A stretch of 64,000 nucleotides of DNA from JADLHS01 sp964594985 (GCA_964594985.1 CAZQNQ010000011.1:81283-145282); one strand, 5' to 3'; positions 8,278-16,881 are shown, counted from the stretch's first letter. Notes: generated by a model not told the origin, from the sequence alone. Program-made: numbers and translations.

Positions 8278-9468
8278 TCAGTTCGCGCCGTCCACCACCT
8301 GGCAGACCAGCGGCGTCATCTTCACGCCGATGGCTTTTTCGTAGCCAGCGGTCATGTGCGCGATGAAGCTCTCGGCCTCGTGATGCTTGACCATGTTGAT
8401 GGTCGCGCCGCCGAAACCGCCGCCGGTCAAACGCGCGCCGAGACAGGCCGGATGTTTGCGGGCAAGGTCCACGAGCACGTCGAGTTCCTTGGTGCTGTTC
8501 TTGAGAAAATCTCGTGAGCTTTCGTGGCTCTGAAACATGAACTGGCCGAACTGCGCCATGTCATCGGTGCGCAGCGCACGTTCCCCAGCGACGACGCGGG
8601 CGATCTCGCTGACGACGTGATGCGCGCACTCGAATTCGCGCTGGGTCAACTGGCTCTTCGCAGCGAGCACTTGTTTCAGTTCCACCGTGCGGAGAAATTT
8701 CACACCCAGTTTGCGGGCGGCGGCCTCGCAGTTGTCGCGCAGTTCCTTGTATTCGCCGCCGACGAGTTCGTGTTTCACGAGCGAGTTGCAGACAACCATG
8801 GCGATGCCGGACAACGGCGCATGACCGACCGTGAGCGATTCGCAATCAATCTCCATGACGTGCGCCGCCTTGCCGAACAGCGAAGAGGTCTGATCGAGAA
8901 TGCCGCAGGGCACCCCGACGAATTCGTTTTCCGCCGCGCGACAGAGCTTCGCGAAATTCATGCGCTCGGCCGGATTGACGTTGGGCAACACGCCTTTGGT
9001 GTCGGGCGTAGGCGGTGTGCCGAGGCCGATGTCTTTCAGCGTATAGGGCGAGAGGCGGCGCACGGTCATGGCGGTGGCGACTTCGAGCGCGGCGGAACTG
9101 CTCATGCCCGCGCCCATCGGCAGCGTGCTGTGGATGGCGGCGTTGAAACCGGTGAAATTCACGCCCCGTTTCTTGAGCTGGACGAGCACGCCTTTGACGT
9201 AGTTGGCCCAGGTCGCGGCGGGGTTCGGTTTGATGTCGCTGATGGAGAAAACTTCGGCGTTCGGGAACGCGGTGGAGACCAGTTCGACCTTGCCGTCGGT
9301 GCGCGGCGCCGCCGCGATGTAGATGTATTTGTCCACCGCCACGGACATGACGAGGCCGTTGTTGTAGTCGGTGTGGTTGCCGAGCACTTCGAGCCGACCG
9401 GGGGCTTGAACGACGTGCGTGGGCGTTTGATGAAAATGCTTTTTGAACAGTGCGGCTGCGTCTTGCAT
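8278..9468 (-). CDS. galK: Galactokinase (GHMP kinase)
   Basis: Phosphorylates galactose to galactose 1-phosphate with ATP, the first committed step of the Leloir pathway. GHMP-kinase motifs are in order: APGRLEVLGNHTDYNNG (galactokinase signature, residues 22-38), LPMGAGMSSSAALEVA (ATP-binding glycine/serine motif, about 117-132) and ARLTGGGFGGATINMV (motif 3, near 353-368). Length 396 fits (about 380-400). In the signature the usual Glu of GEHTDY is Asn (GNHTDY); sugar-contacting His and Asp remain. galE is 3 kb away on the other strand; no galT is visible. The substrate could be another hexose because of the variant motif, but galactokinase is the best call. Confidence 0.9.
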   Translation of the reverse strand: MQDAAALFKKHFHQTPTHVVQAPGRLEVLGNHTDYNNGLVMSVAVDKYIYIAAAPRTDGKVELVSTAFPNAEVFSISDIKPNPAATWANYVKGVLVQLKKRGVNFTGFNAAIHSTLPMGAGMSSSAALEVATAMTVRRLSPYTLKDIGLGTPPTPDTKGVLPNVNPAERMNFAKLCRAAENEFVGVPCGILDQTSSLFGKAAHVMEIDCESLTVGHAPLSGIAMVVCNSLVKHELVGGEYKELRDNCEAAARKLGVKFLRTVELKQVLAAKSQLTQREFECAHHVVSEIARVVAGERALRTDDMAQFGQFMFQSHESSRDFLKNSTKELDVLVDLARKHPACLGARLTGGGFGGATINMVKHHEAESFIAHMTAGYEKAIGVKMTPLVCQVVDGAN

Positions 9469-9491
9469 GAATGAGATGGTTGGAACAGGGA

Positions 9492-9767
9492 TTACAGGTG
9501 ATTGAACTTCCGGGCGAGGGCGAAGTCTTTTTCCGTCAGGCCGCCGGCATCGTGCGTCGTGAGGACGAGCGTCACCTTGTTCCAGCGGATGTCAATGTCG
9601 GGATGATGCCAGGCTTTTTCGGCGAGTTTGGCGACGGCGGTGACGAACTTGATGGCGGCCGGAAAATCCTTGAACGCGAATGTCCGCACGATGGTCTTAC
9701 CGCGCTGGCGCCAATCGGGAACCGTCGCGAGCGCGGACTTGATCTGGGCGGCATTCAATTTGGCCAT
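9492..9767 (-). CDS. phhB: 4a-hydroxytetrahydrobiopterin dehydratase (PCD)
   Basis: A 91-residue pterin-4a-carbinolamine dehydratase, which regenerates oxidised tetrahydropterin after aromatic hydroxylation; related proteins also assist molybdopterin or RuBisCO. The conserved active-site block is intact: KAWHHPDIDIRWNKVTLVLT with the His-His pair, then THDAGGLTEKDFALA. The length is that of the family (about 90-110). It lies 23 bp upstream of galK on the same strand and may be co-transcribed with it, though the functions are not obviously linked. No aromatic amino acid hydroxylase is in the window. Confidence 0.92.
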   Translation of the reverse strand: MAKLNAAQIKSALATVPDWRQRGKTIVRTFAFKDFPAAIKFVTAVAKLAEKAWHHPDIDIRWNKVTLVLTTHDAGGLTEKDFALARKFNHL

Positions 9768-9824
9768 GACATATTTATGCCGAAACCGTGGCGCTGGGTC
9801 ACGCCGAAAGGCGCGAAATTCGCC

Positions 9825-11321
9825 TCATTTATTGTCTGATTTGAACAAGGTGCGTCCCGCCAGATAAACCGTGAAGGCGACCGCAAAACCAACGAACCAC
9901 GCGTAGTGATACAGATCGCTCCAGAGTGCCGGAATGAGATCACGTTTCAGGAGCTTCACCTCGACCAGAAATCCCGGGAGACTGGGCAGGATGGCGAGGA
10001 GGAGCGCGACCAGTGCCGTAATGCTGAAGCCGGAGTGGAAGCGATACTGACCATTGGGTTGATACAGAGCGACGAGATCAAGTTTGCGCCGTCGCCAGAC
10101 AAAGTAATCCGCGATGAGAATCCCACCAATTGGCCCGAGCAAGGCACTGTAGGCGATCAACCAGGTGAAGATGTAACCGTTCGGGTCGGCGACAAGTTTC
10201 CACGGCATCATCAAAACACCGATGACGCCCGTGATGTAACCGCCGACGCGGAAGGAGATTTTCCGCGGAGCGAGGTGCGCAAAATCGTTCGCTGGGCTGA
10301 CAACGTTGGCCGCGATGTTGGTGGCAAGTGTGGCAAGGCACAACGCCAGCATGGCGATGATGAGCACAGCGGGATTCGTGAAGCGCGTCAACACGTCCAC
10401 CGGATCCCAGATGGTCGCGCCATAAATGATGGTGGTCGCCGAAGTCACCGCCACGCCGATGAACGAATACAGCGCCATCGTGGTCGGCAAACCCAGCGCC
10501 TGGCCGATGACTTGGTCGCGCTGGGATTTGGCGTAGCGCGAGAAGTCCGGGATGTTCAACGAGAGCGTGGCCCAAAAACCAATCATGCCGGTGAGCGCGG
10601 GGAAGAAGTAAGTCCAGAATTGCCCGGTCTTGGCTTGGCCAGCATCAAAGGCGGACGGTTGTGAAAGGATTGGTCCAAAGCCGCCCGCCGCGCGATAGGC
10701 CCACCAGAGCAGCACCAGACCAAGCGCGATGAGCAGCGGGGCTTTGATGTTCAGCAGGAAGCGGATGGTATCAATGCCGCGGTGGATGACCCACATGTTG
10801 ATGCCCCAGAAAAAGAGGAAGCAAAGGAATTGCCCGCCGTTGATGCCGAACCAGTTGGTGACCGGCTCGGGTTGGATTTTGAAAAGAGTGATGATGATCT
10901 TGTAGATGGCGTTGCCACCAATCCACGCCTGGATGCCGAACCAACCACAGGCCACCAGCGCCCGCAGCAATGCCGGAATGTTCGCACCCAGCGTCCCGAA
11001 CGCCGCGCGGCAATAGACGGGAAACGGGATGCCGTATTTTGTGCCGGCATGGGCGTTGAGGATCATCGGGATCAACACGATCAAATTGCCGAGAAAAATG
11101 GTGAGCACAGCCTGCCACCAGTTCATGCCACCGCCAATGAGCGACGAGGCGAGCATGTAGGTCGGGATGCACGCGGACATGGAAATCCACAGGGCGGCGA
11201 AACTACCGGCGCGCCATTTGCGTTGCGCAGCGGAGACTGGAGCGAGGTCCGCGTTGAAGAGCGGGCTGGATTTCAGGTCGGTCTGCTGGCTTTCCGTGAG
11301 GTCGGCTTGAATGGCGTTCAT
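9825..11321 (-). CDS. NCS1 family cytosine/purine/allantoin permease
   Basis: A 498-residue polytopic inner-membrane transporter of the nucleobase:cation symporter-1 family. The N-terminal signature is clear: a soluble tail, then a first membrane segment with ALWISMSACIPTYMLASSL and GMNWWQAVLTIFLGNLIVLI, followed by HAGTKYGIPFPVYCRAAFG. About 12 hydrophobic segments can be counted. GWFGIQAWIGG and FWATLSLNIPDFSRYAKSQ (substrate-binding helices in Mhp1-like proteins) are present. The ATG at 11321 (MNAIQAD) gives a normal N-terminus; the frame runs on to 11438. Substrate is unresolved among cytosine, hypoxanthine, allantoin or hydantoin; a cytosine deaminase 3 kb away makes cytosine attractive. 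Confidence 0.88.
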   Translation of the reverse strand: MNAIQADLTESQQTDLKSSPLFNADLAPVSAAQRKWRAGSFAALWISMSACIPTYMLASSLIGGGMNWWQAVLTIFLGNLIVLIPMILNAHAGTKYGIPFPVYCRAAFGTLGANIPALLRALVACGWFGIQAWIGGNAIYKIIITLFKIQPEPVTNWFGINGGQFLCFLFFWGINMWVIHRGIDTIRFLLNIKAPLLIALGLVLLWWAYRAAGGFGPILSQPSAFDAGQAKTGQFWTYFFPALTGMIGFWATLSLNIPDFSRYAKSQRDQVIGQALGLPTTMALYSFIGVAVTSATTIIYGATIWDPVDVLTRFTNPAVLIIAMLALCLATLATNIAANVVSPANDFAHLAPRKISFRVGGYITGVIGVLMMPWKLVADPNGYIFTWLIAYSALLGPIGGILIADYFVWRRRKLDLVALYQPNGQYRFHSGFSITALVALLLAILPSLPGFLVEVKLLKRDLIPALWSDLYHYAWFVGFAVAFTVYLAGRTLFKSDNK

Positions 11322-11452
11322 GCAATAAACCGGTTCGCGACCGGTCGCTTGCAACGTAGTTAGACGGGGATACCGCAGGAAAAGCAAGCTTGAGTTCCAA
11401 CCTGCGCAACTCCGGGCGTGAAAAGTTTTCGGCGGCATGGCATATCTGCGTC

Positions 11453-11950
11453 ATGCCGATCTATGAATTTGCCTGTCCGAAGTGCCGGAAGATTTACAGC
11501 TTCCTCTCGAAACGCGTGAATCCAGATCGCCTGCCCATGTGCCCCAAGTGTGGAAACAAGAAGCTGAAGAAGGAAGTCAGCCAGTTTGCGATGACGCGCG
11601 GATTAAAGGAGGCCAATGCCCATGCCGCAGGCGAAGCAAATGATCCTGCGGCCCCCGACCTGAACGATCCCCGGATGGAGCGGGCGATGTTAGAGATGGA
11701 ACGTGACATGGCGCATCTCGACGAAAACAATCCGCGACACATGGCGCATATGATGCGCAAGATGAAGGACCTCATGCCGCCGGGTTCGATGCCGAAGGAA
11801 ATGGACGTCGCCATCAAGCGGCTCGAAGCTGGCGAAGACCCGGAACAGATCGAGGCCGACATGGGCGAGGTGTTTGACCAACTGATGGGCGGTCCCGACG
11901 GATCGGGTGGGGGCAAATACACCAAGGACTCGGGTTTATACGATTATTGA
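11453..11950 (+). CDS. FmdB-type zinc ribbon protein with acidic helical tail
   Basis: A 165-residue cytoplasmic protein. Residues 1-40 are a classic FmdB putative regulatory zinc ribbon starting MPIYEFACPKCRKIYSF with two CxxC pairs (CPKC and CPKCGNKK). The remainder is a Met- and Glu-rich helical region (MERAMLEMERDMAHLDENN) and a Gly-rich tail. Function is unknown for the family; regulatory or metal-binding roles have been suggested. The ATG at 11453 is chosen because the family begins MPIYE. It is divergent from the NCS1 permease and followed closely (15 bp) by a Nudix gene, so a two-gene operon is likely. A second FmdB paralogue is at 16211. Confidence 0.82.
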   Translation: MPIYEFACPKCRKIYSFLSKRVNPDRLPMCPKCGNKKLKKEVSQFAMTRGLKEANAHAAGEANDPAAPDLNDPRMERAMLEMERDMAHLDENNPRHMAHMMRKMKDLMPPGSMPKEMDVAIKRLEAGEDPEQIEADMGEVFDQLMGGPDGSGGGKYTKDSGLYDY

Positions 11951-11965
11951 AGCAAAACTTTTAAC

Positions 11966-12427
11966 ATGGCTCACATCCACGAGAAAATTGATTTCACCGT
12001 CGCCATTTTCGTCGTTCACGACCGGAAGGTGCTGCTCATCCATCATCGCAAACTCGACAAGTGGCTGCCGTTGGGCGGGCATATCGAGCTGGATGAAGAC
12101 CCCGAGCAGGCGGCCTTGCGGGAAACAAAAGAGGAGAGCGGGCTGGAGGTCGAGTTGCTCGGTGAACGCCCGCCCACCACCGAACCGGGCACGCGCTCGC
12201 TCATCAACGCCCGGTTTCTCGACATTCATCGCATCAATGAAACCCACGAACACATCGGGATGATTTACTGGGCGCGACCCAAGAGTGGCGCGACCACGCT
12301 GGCCGTTGAAGAACACCACGACATCCGCTGGTGTTCCGCAACGGAATTGGAATCGTTACACCCGCCGATGAGCAACGCGGTGAAGTGGTATTGCCGGAAG
12401 GCGATTGAGGAGATTTCAGCGGGGTAA
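11966..12427 (+). CDS. Nudix hydrolase
   Basis: A 153-residue Nudix protein that should hydrolyse a nucleoside diphosphate linked to another group, needing magnesium. The Nudix box is intact at about residues 37-59: GGHIELDEDPEQAALRET then KEESGLE, matching GX5EX7REUXEEXGU. Cytoplasmic, no extra domain. Substrate cannot be inferred: housecleaning of oxidised nucleotides, NADH or ADP-ribose are all possible. It follows the FmdB-type gene by 15 bp on the same strand. A heptanucleotide repeat tract begins a few bases after its stop codon. Confidence 0.9.
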   Translation: MAHIHEKIDFTVAIFVVHDRKVLLIHHRKLDKWLPLGGHIELDEDPEQAALRETKEESGLEVELLGERPPTTEPGTRSLINARFLDIHRINETHEHIGMIYWARPKSGATTLAVEEHHDIRWCSATELESLHPPMSNAVKWYCRKAIEEISAG

Positions 12428-12433
12428 AGGGGA

Positions 12434-12600
12434 AACATTCAACATCGAACACTCAACATTCAACATCCAACATTTAACATCCAACATTTAACATCCAACA
12501 TCGAACATCCAACATCGAACATCCAACATCGAACATCCAATGAACTTCGCGCGTGCCAACCCTTGGATGTTGGGCGTTCGATGTTGGGTGTTGGTTGTTC
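12434..12600. repeat. Heptanucleotide tandem tract, (AACATNN)n with inverted partner
   Basis: From 12434 to 12540 there are fifteen consecutive 7-bp units: AACATTC, AACATCG, AACACTC, AACATTC, AACATCC, AACATTT and so on, ending in alternating AACATCG and AACATCC. After a 24-bp non-repeated spacer the complementary units follow (GGATGTTGGGCGTTCGATGT and GGTGTTGG) to about 12600. The tract fills the gap between the Nudix and sigma factor genes. The same unit occurs at 63727-63822 and inside the transketolase N-subunit gene at 43412-43446. Confidence 0.92.
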
Positions 12601-12657
12601 CCAAAATGCCCCGCAACCTTGAGCCGGGGCCGGTGTTGACCTAGCTTGCCAACGGTC

Positions 12658-13266
12658 ATGCCCGTCGAACTCGATCCCGATGCCGCCCTGATGCTCCGCG
12701 TCAAGCAGGGCGACACGACGGCTTTTACGACGTTGGTGGACAAATACAAGCAGCCGGTGATGAATCTCGCTTGGCGCACGTTGCGGGACGAAACCGAAGC
12801 TGAAGACCTGGCACAGAATGTTTTCGTCCAGGCCTGGAAATCCGCCGCGCGCTATCAGGCCACCGCGAAATTTTCCACCTGGCTCTTCACCATCGCCCGG
12901 AATCTGTGCCTGAATGAAATCCGCCGCCGCACCCGGCATCCGGCAGAGTCTTTGGACCAAACCCGCGAAGACGATGGTGAGCAACCGCTGTTTCAAGTCG
13001 AAGATAAGCGCCTCACCGCCGCGCCGGACGAACTGTTGCGCGGCGAACTGGAACGCAAGGTGGATGAAGCGTTGGCTTCACTGCCGGAAAACCAGCGCCT
13101 CGCCCTCGTGATGTGCCGCCAGGAGGAATTGAGTTACGAAGAGATGGCCGAAGTGCTGGGTTGTTCCCTCTCCGCCACCAAATCCCTCATCCATCGCGCC
13201 CGGGAAACGCTCAAGGCGCGGCTCAAACCTTATCTCCAAACCGGCGTCTGGGAGGAAAAGAAATGA
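12658..13266 (+). CDS. ECF-type RNA polymerase sigma factor
   Basis: A 202-residue sigma-70 family extracytoplasmic-function sigma factor. Region 2 is clear at about residues 20-90: AFTTLVDKYKQPVMNLAWRT, DLAQNVFVQAWK and FSTWLFTIARNLCLNEIRRR. Region 4 at about 130-185 has ALASLPENQRLALVMCRQEE and the helix-turn-helix SYEEMAEVLGCSLSATKSLI. There is no region 3, as expected. I chose ATG 12658 (MPVELDP); a TTG four codons upstream is possible. A membrane protein gene follows after 43 bp and has the size and topology of an anti-sigma factor, so a sigma/anti-sigma pair is inferred. The target promoters are unknown. Confidence 0.92.
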   Translation: MPVELDPDAALMLRVKQGDTTAFTTLVDKYKQPVMNLAWRTLRDETEAEDLAQNVFVQAWKSAARYQATAKFSTWLFTIARNLCLNEIRRRTRHPAESLDQTREDDGEQPLFQVEDKRLTAAPDELLRGELERKVDEALASLPENQRLALVMCRQEELSYEEMAEVLGCSLSATKSLIHRARETLKARLKPYLQTGVWEEKK

Positions 13267-13309
13267 GAAACTTTGCCCCGCCGCCGGTTTTCAACAGAAA
13301 GGTCGTATC

Positions 13310-13831
13310 ATGAAACCAGACCCGGTCCATCAGAAACTCCGCGAAACCGCCTGGCGCCGACGGTTGACGCCCGCCGAACAAGCCGAATGGCAGGCCTGGC
13401 TCGCGGCCCATCCCGAAGCGCAGGCTGAGGCCGAACTGGACGCGGCGCTGGATGCGGCCCTCACCCATCAGGCAGATGCGCCCGTGTCCTCCAACTTCAC
13501 CACGCGAGTGATGCAAGCCATCGAAGCGGACGCCCGCCGCGAAGCGCGTCCTGCGGCGCGACCCCAGACTTGGTGGCGCAAACTTATGCCCCGTTTTGCG
13601 GTTGCTGCGTTAGTGCTGTCGGTAAGCGCATTGGCTTACCGGCAATATCTGCGCGGGCAGCAAAAGCAGGAACTGACGGCGGCCGCAAAAGAAATCGCCA
13701 AGGCCCAGCCGCTGTCGAGTGCGACGGTGATCGAGGATTTTGAAGTGATCTTCAGCCTGACCGCTCCTGCCACCGTAGCTGACGAAAAACTGCTCGCATT
13801 GAGTGAAGAACTATTGGCGCTGAATCCATGA
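13310..13831 (+). CDS. Probable single-pass membrane anti-sigma-like protein
   Basis: A 173-residue protein with a soluble N-terminal part (residues 1-90, Ala/Glu-rich helices; LTPAEQAEWQAWLAAHPEAQ), one transmembrane segment (about 95-110, FAVAALVLSVSALAY) and a short external tail. It lacks a recognisable HxxxCxxC zinc motif. The position directly after the sigma factor gene and this topology suggest an anti-sigma factor, but the sequence does not prove it. The last bases overlap the next gene in an ATGA, so translation of the two is likely coupled. Confidence 0.7.
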   Translation: MKPDPVHQKLRETAWRRRLTPAEQAEWQAWLAAHPEAQAEAELDAALDAALTHQADAPVSSNFTTRVMQAIEADARREARPAARPQTWWRKLMPRFAVAALVLSVSALAYRQYLRGQQKQELTAAAKEIAKAQPLSSATVIEDFEVIFSLTAPATVADEKLLALSEELLALNP

Positions 13832-14736
13832 GCCGGCCCACGCACATCCTCCTCGGCTTTGCCCTCGGACTCCTGCTGGGACGAGGTGCTGGCTTTTGCG
13901 CCGGGACGAATGCGGCGCCTGCCCTCCCGCCCCTGCCGCCGCCGGCCATCATGCGGTCGCCCGTGGATGCGTTCCGCTCGTTATTGGTGATGCCAGCAGC
14001 CGACCGCAAAGCCCAGTTGGCGGCGCGACCGCCCGAAGTTCGGCAACGGTTGCTGGATATAATCCGCGAGTATCAATCGCTCACGCCCGAAGCGCGGGAT
14101 TTGCGGCTCAAAGCCACGGAACTGCAATGGTATCTCAAACCGTTGATGACGGCTTCGCCCACCAATCGCGCGGCCCAATTGGAAACCATTCCAGAGAACC
14201 TGCGCGAGATGGTGGCGGTGCGCCTCAAACAATGGGACGCCTTCCCGTCAGGAATCCAGCGCCTGATGTTGACCAATCAAGCCGGCGCGGAATACTTCGT
14301 GAGCGGCACGGCGACCAACAATTTCCCGCCCACACCATCGGGACTCATCCACAACCGGCTGCTGGATCGCTACAATCGCCTGTTTGAATTGACAGCAGAC
14401 GAAAAGGAAAAAGTTCTGGCCAGCTTGTCGGAGGCCGAACGGCGCCAGATGCAAAAAACCCTGCAGGCTTACGAACGGCTGACCCCGCAGCAACGCGCCC
14501 AATGCGTCCGGTTGTTTGCCAAGTTTTCCGAACTCTCCAGCCCGGAACGGCAGGAGTTCTTGAAGAACGCGGAACGCTGGGCACAGATGACTCCGGCGCA
14601 ACGCCAGTCGTGGCGGGAACTCGTCAGCGCCGCGCCAAATATCCCGCCGCTGCCGCAACTGACGATCAAACGTCCACCGCCCTTCCCGCCCGGATTGCGC
14701 AAGAACCCAAACCCGCCCACCACCAACGGCGGTTAG
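13828..14736 (+). CDS. DUF3106-type exported protein
   Basis: A 302-residue protein with an N-terminal signal sequence (THILLGFALGLLLGRGAGFC, with a Cys that could be a lipobox remnant) followed by proline-rich sequence and helical repeats of the DUF3106 type: LTPEARDLRLKATELQWYL, LTPQQRAQCVRLFAKFSEL and MTPAQRQSWRELV, i.e. repeated LTPxxR helices. Function is unknown. It is the third gene of the sigma factor cluster and starts within the stop codon of the anti-sigma-like gene (ATGA). A periplasmic partner of the membrane protein in a stress-sensing unit is conceivable but unproved. It ends convergently against ispE with a 4-bp overlap. Confidence 0.78.
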   Translation: MSRPTHILLGFALGLLLGRGAGFCAGTNAAPALPPLPPPAIMRSPVDAFRSLLVMPAADRKAQLAARPPEVRQRLLDIIREYQSLTPEARDLRLKATELQWYLKPLMTASPTNRAAQLETIPENLREMVAVRLKQWDAFPSGIQRLMLTNQAGAEYFVSGTATNNFPPTPSGLIHNRLLDRYNRLFELTADEKEKVLASLSEAERRQMQKTLQAYERLTPQQRAQCVRLFAKFSELSSPERQEFLKNAERWAQMTPAQRQSWRELVSAAPNIPPLPQLTIKRPPPFPPGLRKNPNPPTTNGG

Positions 14737-15608
14737 ACCGGCACGATGGCAATCCAGCCGGTCGCCCCGAACTGCGCCTGAAATTTATCCACCGCCGCTT
14801 CAGCCGATGGTTGTGTCGCGAAAATGGCGAAGGTGGTCGAGCCGCTGCCCGACATAAGTGTGGCCGCCGCGCCTTCAGCCTGGAAAAACTCCTGATACAG
14901 CGCCAGCACGGGATACTTCTCCAAGGCTGGAGCTTCGAGTGAATTGTAAAACTCCCGGCCTGCGGCGGTGAGATCACCGGCTTGCAGCAACTCAATCAAT
15001 CGCCTAGCCCGACCGGGTTCGCCTTTTTGGGCGTTGGGAAAACGCGCCAGTTCGCGATAAGCCCACGGCGTGGAAATGCCAAAGCCGGGATGCACGAGAA
15101 AAAAGCACGCCCCCCGCAACGCCGAGAATTCCGCCAGCGGCTCGATCTGCTCCCCGCGCCCCACGGCCAGCGCCGGTTGGTTTTGCAGAAAAAAATTCAC
15201 GTCCGACCCCAACGTTGCCGCGATGGCGTGGAGTTGCGGCTCACTGAGCGGATGGCCGAACAATTCGTTCAACCCGAGCAGTGTGACGGCGGCATTGCCG
15301 CTGCCGCCCCCAAGGCCGGCCGCCATCGGGATGTGTTTCTCCAAGTGGATGTGCACGCCTTCCTTGATGGCGGCGGTTTCCAAAAAACTGGCCGCGGCGC
15401 GCTGGACGAGGTTGCGGCCATCGGTCGGGAGCGCGGTATTGCTGCAGGTCAATTGAATCCCAGCCCCGCCCCGGCTGAACGTGAGCCGGTCGCACAGGTT
15501 GACGGGGTGGAAGACCGTTTCCAGTTCATGGAAGCCATCGGGGCGCTGGCCCAGGATGTTCAGGAGCAGGTTGACCTTGCAGGGCGATTCTTTTTCCAGC
15601 ATCGGCAT
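14733..15608 (-). CDS. ispE: 4-diphosphocytidyl-2-C-methyl-D-erythritol kinase
   Basis: Phosphorylates the 2-hydroxyl of CDP-methylerythritol with ATP in the MEP isoprenoid pathway. GHMP-kinase motifs are in order: SPCKVNLLLNILGQRPDGFH (residues 8-27, the IspE N-terminal signature), the ATP loop PMAAGLGGGSGNAAVTL (about 94-110), LGSDVNFFL (about 134-142, substrate site Asp) and MSGSGSTTFAIF (about 257-268). Length 291 is typical (about 280-300). Its 3' end overlaps the DUF3106 gene by 4 bp, in convergent orientation. Confidence 0.95.
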   Translation of the reverse strand: MPMLEKESPCKVNLLLNILGQRPDGFHELETVFHPVNLCDRLTFSRGGAGIQLTCSNTALPTDGRNLVQRAAASFLETAAIKEGVHIHLEKHIPMAAGLGGGSGNAAVTLLGLNELFGHPLSEPQLHAIAATLGSDVNFFLQNQPALAVGRGEQIEPLAEFSALRGACFFLVHPGFGISTPWAYRELARFPNAQKGEPGRARRLIELLQAGDLTAAGREFYNSLEAPALEKYPVLALYQEFFQAEGAAATLMSGSGSTTFAIFATQPSAEAAVDKFQAQFGATGWIAIVPV

Positions 15609-15650
15609 CGGCTTTCCTGTTTAGCGGCGTTGACCGGGAAATGAAACGAA

Positions 15651-15680
15651 ATAAAAACGCGCCAACCAGAGGTTGGCGCG
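15651..15680 (-). terminator. Intrinsic terminator after the TIGR04073-like gene
   Basis: On the minus strand a perfect 10-bp stem CGCGCCAACC / GGTTGGCGCG with a short TCT loop is followed by TTTTTAT. It lies 23 bp past the stop of the lipoprotein gene at 15703 and separates it from ispE. Confidence 0.9.
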
Positions 15681-15702
15681 TGCGAAAGCTCAAGCCACCG
15701 GA

Positions 15703-16146
15703 TCAATTGTCGAAGATCCGAAAGCGGCTGCCGGGCATGAACGGGGCGACGTCGCCGCCACTGAAACCGATGGCCGTATCCGTGGCAAAGATGGAGTCCT
15801 CAAACAATCCGGGCTTGTAGCTGTCCTTATACTGGGGATTGGGCGCCATATAATCGGTGAACACCGGGCCATACGGCGGGAACAGAAAGGTGATGATTTC
15901 GTAGGCGCCAACGCTGGTGCGGACCACGGTTTTATTGAAACCACGGACCACCCCCGTGTGATAATTGATTCCGTCTTCCTGATTGACCATCGAGGTCTGC
16001 TCGATGCTGCGACTCATCTCAGCCAGACGGATAGGTTCGAAGATATTATTGACGCCGCGACCAAATTTTTTCTCCTGGTTGGCACACCCAGTGCCCAACA
16101 CTGCGAGCAAGACGATCGCGCCGAGAATGGAAAGACTTTTTGCCAT
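15703..16146 (-). CDS. Exosortase-system-associated lipoprotein, TIGR04073-like
   Basis: A 147-residue exported protein. The N-terminus is a lipoprotein-type signal (ILGAIVLLAVLGTGC, candidate lipidated Cys at 22). The mature part has KFGRGVNNIFEPIR, GVVRGFNKTVVRTSVGAYEI and FPPYGPVFTDYMAPNPQY, which matches the pattern of TIGR04073 proteins found in genomes with exosortase/PEP-CTERM sorting. Function is unknown. A CAAX-type protease related to exosortase systems is at 20227. The gene stands alone with a strong terminator behind it. Confidence 0.78.
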   Translation of the reverse strand: MAKSLSILGAIVLLAVLGTGCANQEKKFGRGVNNIFEPIRLAEMSRSIEQTSMVNQEDGINYHTGVVRGFNKTVVRTSVGAYEIITFLFPPYGPVFTDYMAPNPQYKDSYKPGLFEDSIFATDTAIGFSGGDVAPFMPGSRFRIFDN

Positions 16147-16210
16147 AAACAGATTTAGTTCTTAGCGGCAGAGTATCGCCGGACGTGGGCTTGTAAAGTC
16201 TGATTTCGCG

Positions 16211-16456
16211 TCATTGCCGCTCGTATTCGCCCTTGCCCAGCCGTTTGAGCACGGTGAATCCGGCCTTCTTGGCGTCGGTGATCGAGAGCGGCTTCAGCTT
16301 CTGCGGCGAACTGAAATTGGAAAACACCTTGCGCACCGGCTTCTTGCAGGCCGGGCAATGGGTCAATGGCTTGGCCGACAGCGGCCGGTTCAAAGTAAAC
16401 TTCCCGCCACAGACCTGGCAGTCGCCTTCGCACAGTTCGTATTCGTAAATCGGCAT
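16211..16456 (-). CDS. FmdB-type zinc ribbon protein
   Basis: An 81-residue cytoplasmic protein beginning MPIYEYELCEGDCQVCGGKF, a variant FmdB zinc ribbon with Cys residues at 9, 13, 16, 34 and 37 (CxxC pairs CQVC and CPAC). The tail is basic (KKAGFTVLKRLGKGEYER). The family role is unknown. ATG 16456 is chosen because of the MPIYE start; a longer frame to 16714 runs through a dispersed hexanucleotide repeat and is not credible. It is the second FmdB paralogue of the window (see 11453). Confidence 0.82.
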   Translation of the reverse strand: MPIYEYELCEGDCQVCGGKFTLNRPLSAKPLTHCPACKKPVRKVFSNFSSPQKLKPLSITDAKKAGFTVLKRLGKGEYERQ

Positions 16457-16515
16457 AACCTGAGCAACAAATTCGGGACTCGCGCGGCCAAAGTCAATTG
16501 CACACACCTGCAAAA

Positions 16516-16658
16516 GGGTGTGACTGGAACTGCCGCTCACCGCCGCGGTTCTTAATCGTAATCTTAATCTTTTTCTTAATCTCCCGGCCCGGGAGATTAA
16601 GAGTAAGAAAAAGATTAAGAGTAAGAGCCTAAGCGGCGCGGCTGTTTCAGTCACCCCC
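16516..16658. repeat. About 140-bp composite inverted repeat, TTAATC/GATTAA family copy A
   Basis: Outer arms GGGTGTGACTGGAACTGCCG (from 16516) and GGCTGTTTCAGTCACCCCCC (to 16660) enclose AT-rich inner arms built from hexamers (CTTAAT / GATTAA, with GAAAAA and GAGTAA variants) around CTCCCGGCCCGGGAG. This fills the first part of the 425-bp gap between the zinc ribbon gene and the NYN gene; the rest (16660-16880) shows nothing I can support. Copies: 20122-20218, 27908-28038, 31275-31411, fragment near 63840. Confidence 0.9.
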
Positions 16659-16881
16659 CCTCCTGCGCCGCCCTGGCTCGGGCATCCCGATGAAAATGCG
16701 GCCATGCGGGGCAATTCCCCCGTTCCTCACCGAGCAGGAGAGGGAGTTCGCAGCAATAAAATCGGCCTCCAGCGGTCCTGCTACCCGGACGCCGTCCGCT
16801 TCTGCTCGCCCCCGGAGCCGGCGCGGGGCCGCGCCCGGCAAAAGGGTTTCCCTCGGCCTGCCTCCGCACTACGCTGTCAGC

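Noticed and set aside
12434..12600. CRISPR array
   Set aside because: The units are 7 bp with no unique spacers; no cas gene is in the window.
12460..12996. Frames coding MLDVGCWMLDV-type repeats near the sigma factor
   Set aside because: They are translations of the AACATCS heptamer tract on the other strand, not a protein.
16211..16714. 167-codon version of the zinc ribbon protein
   Set aside because: The extra N-terminus is translated hexamer repeat (RLRKRLRLRLR); the family start MPIYE is at 16456.
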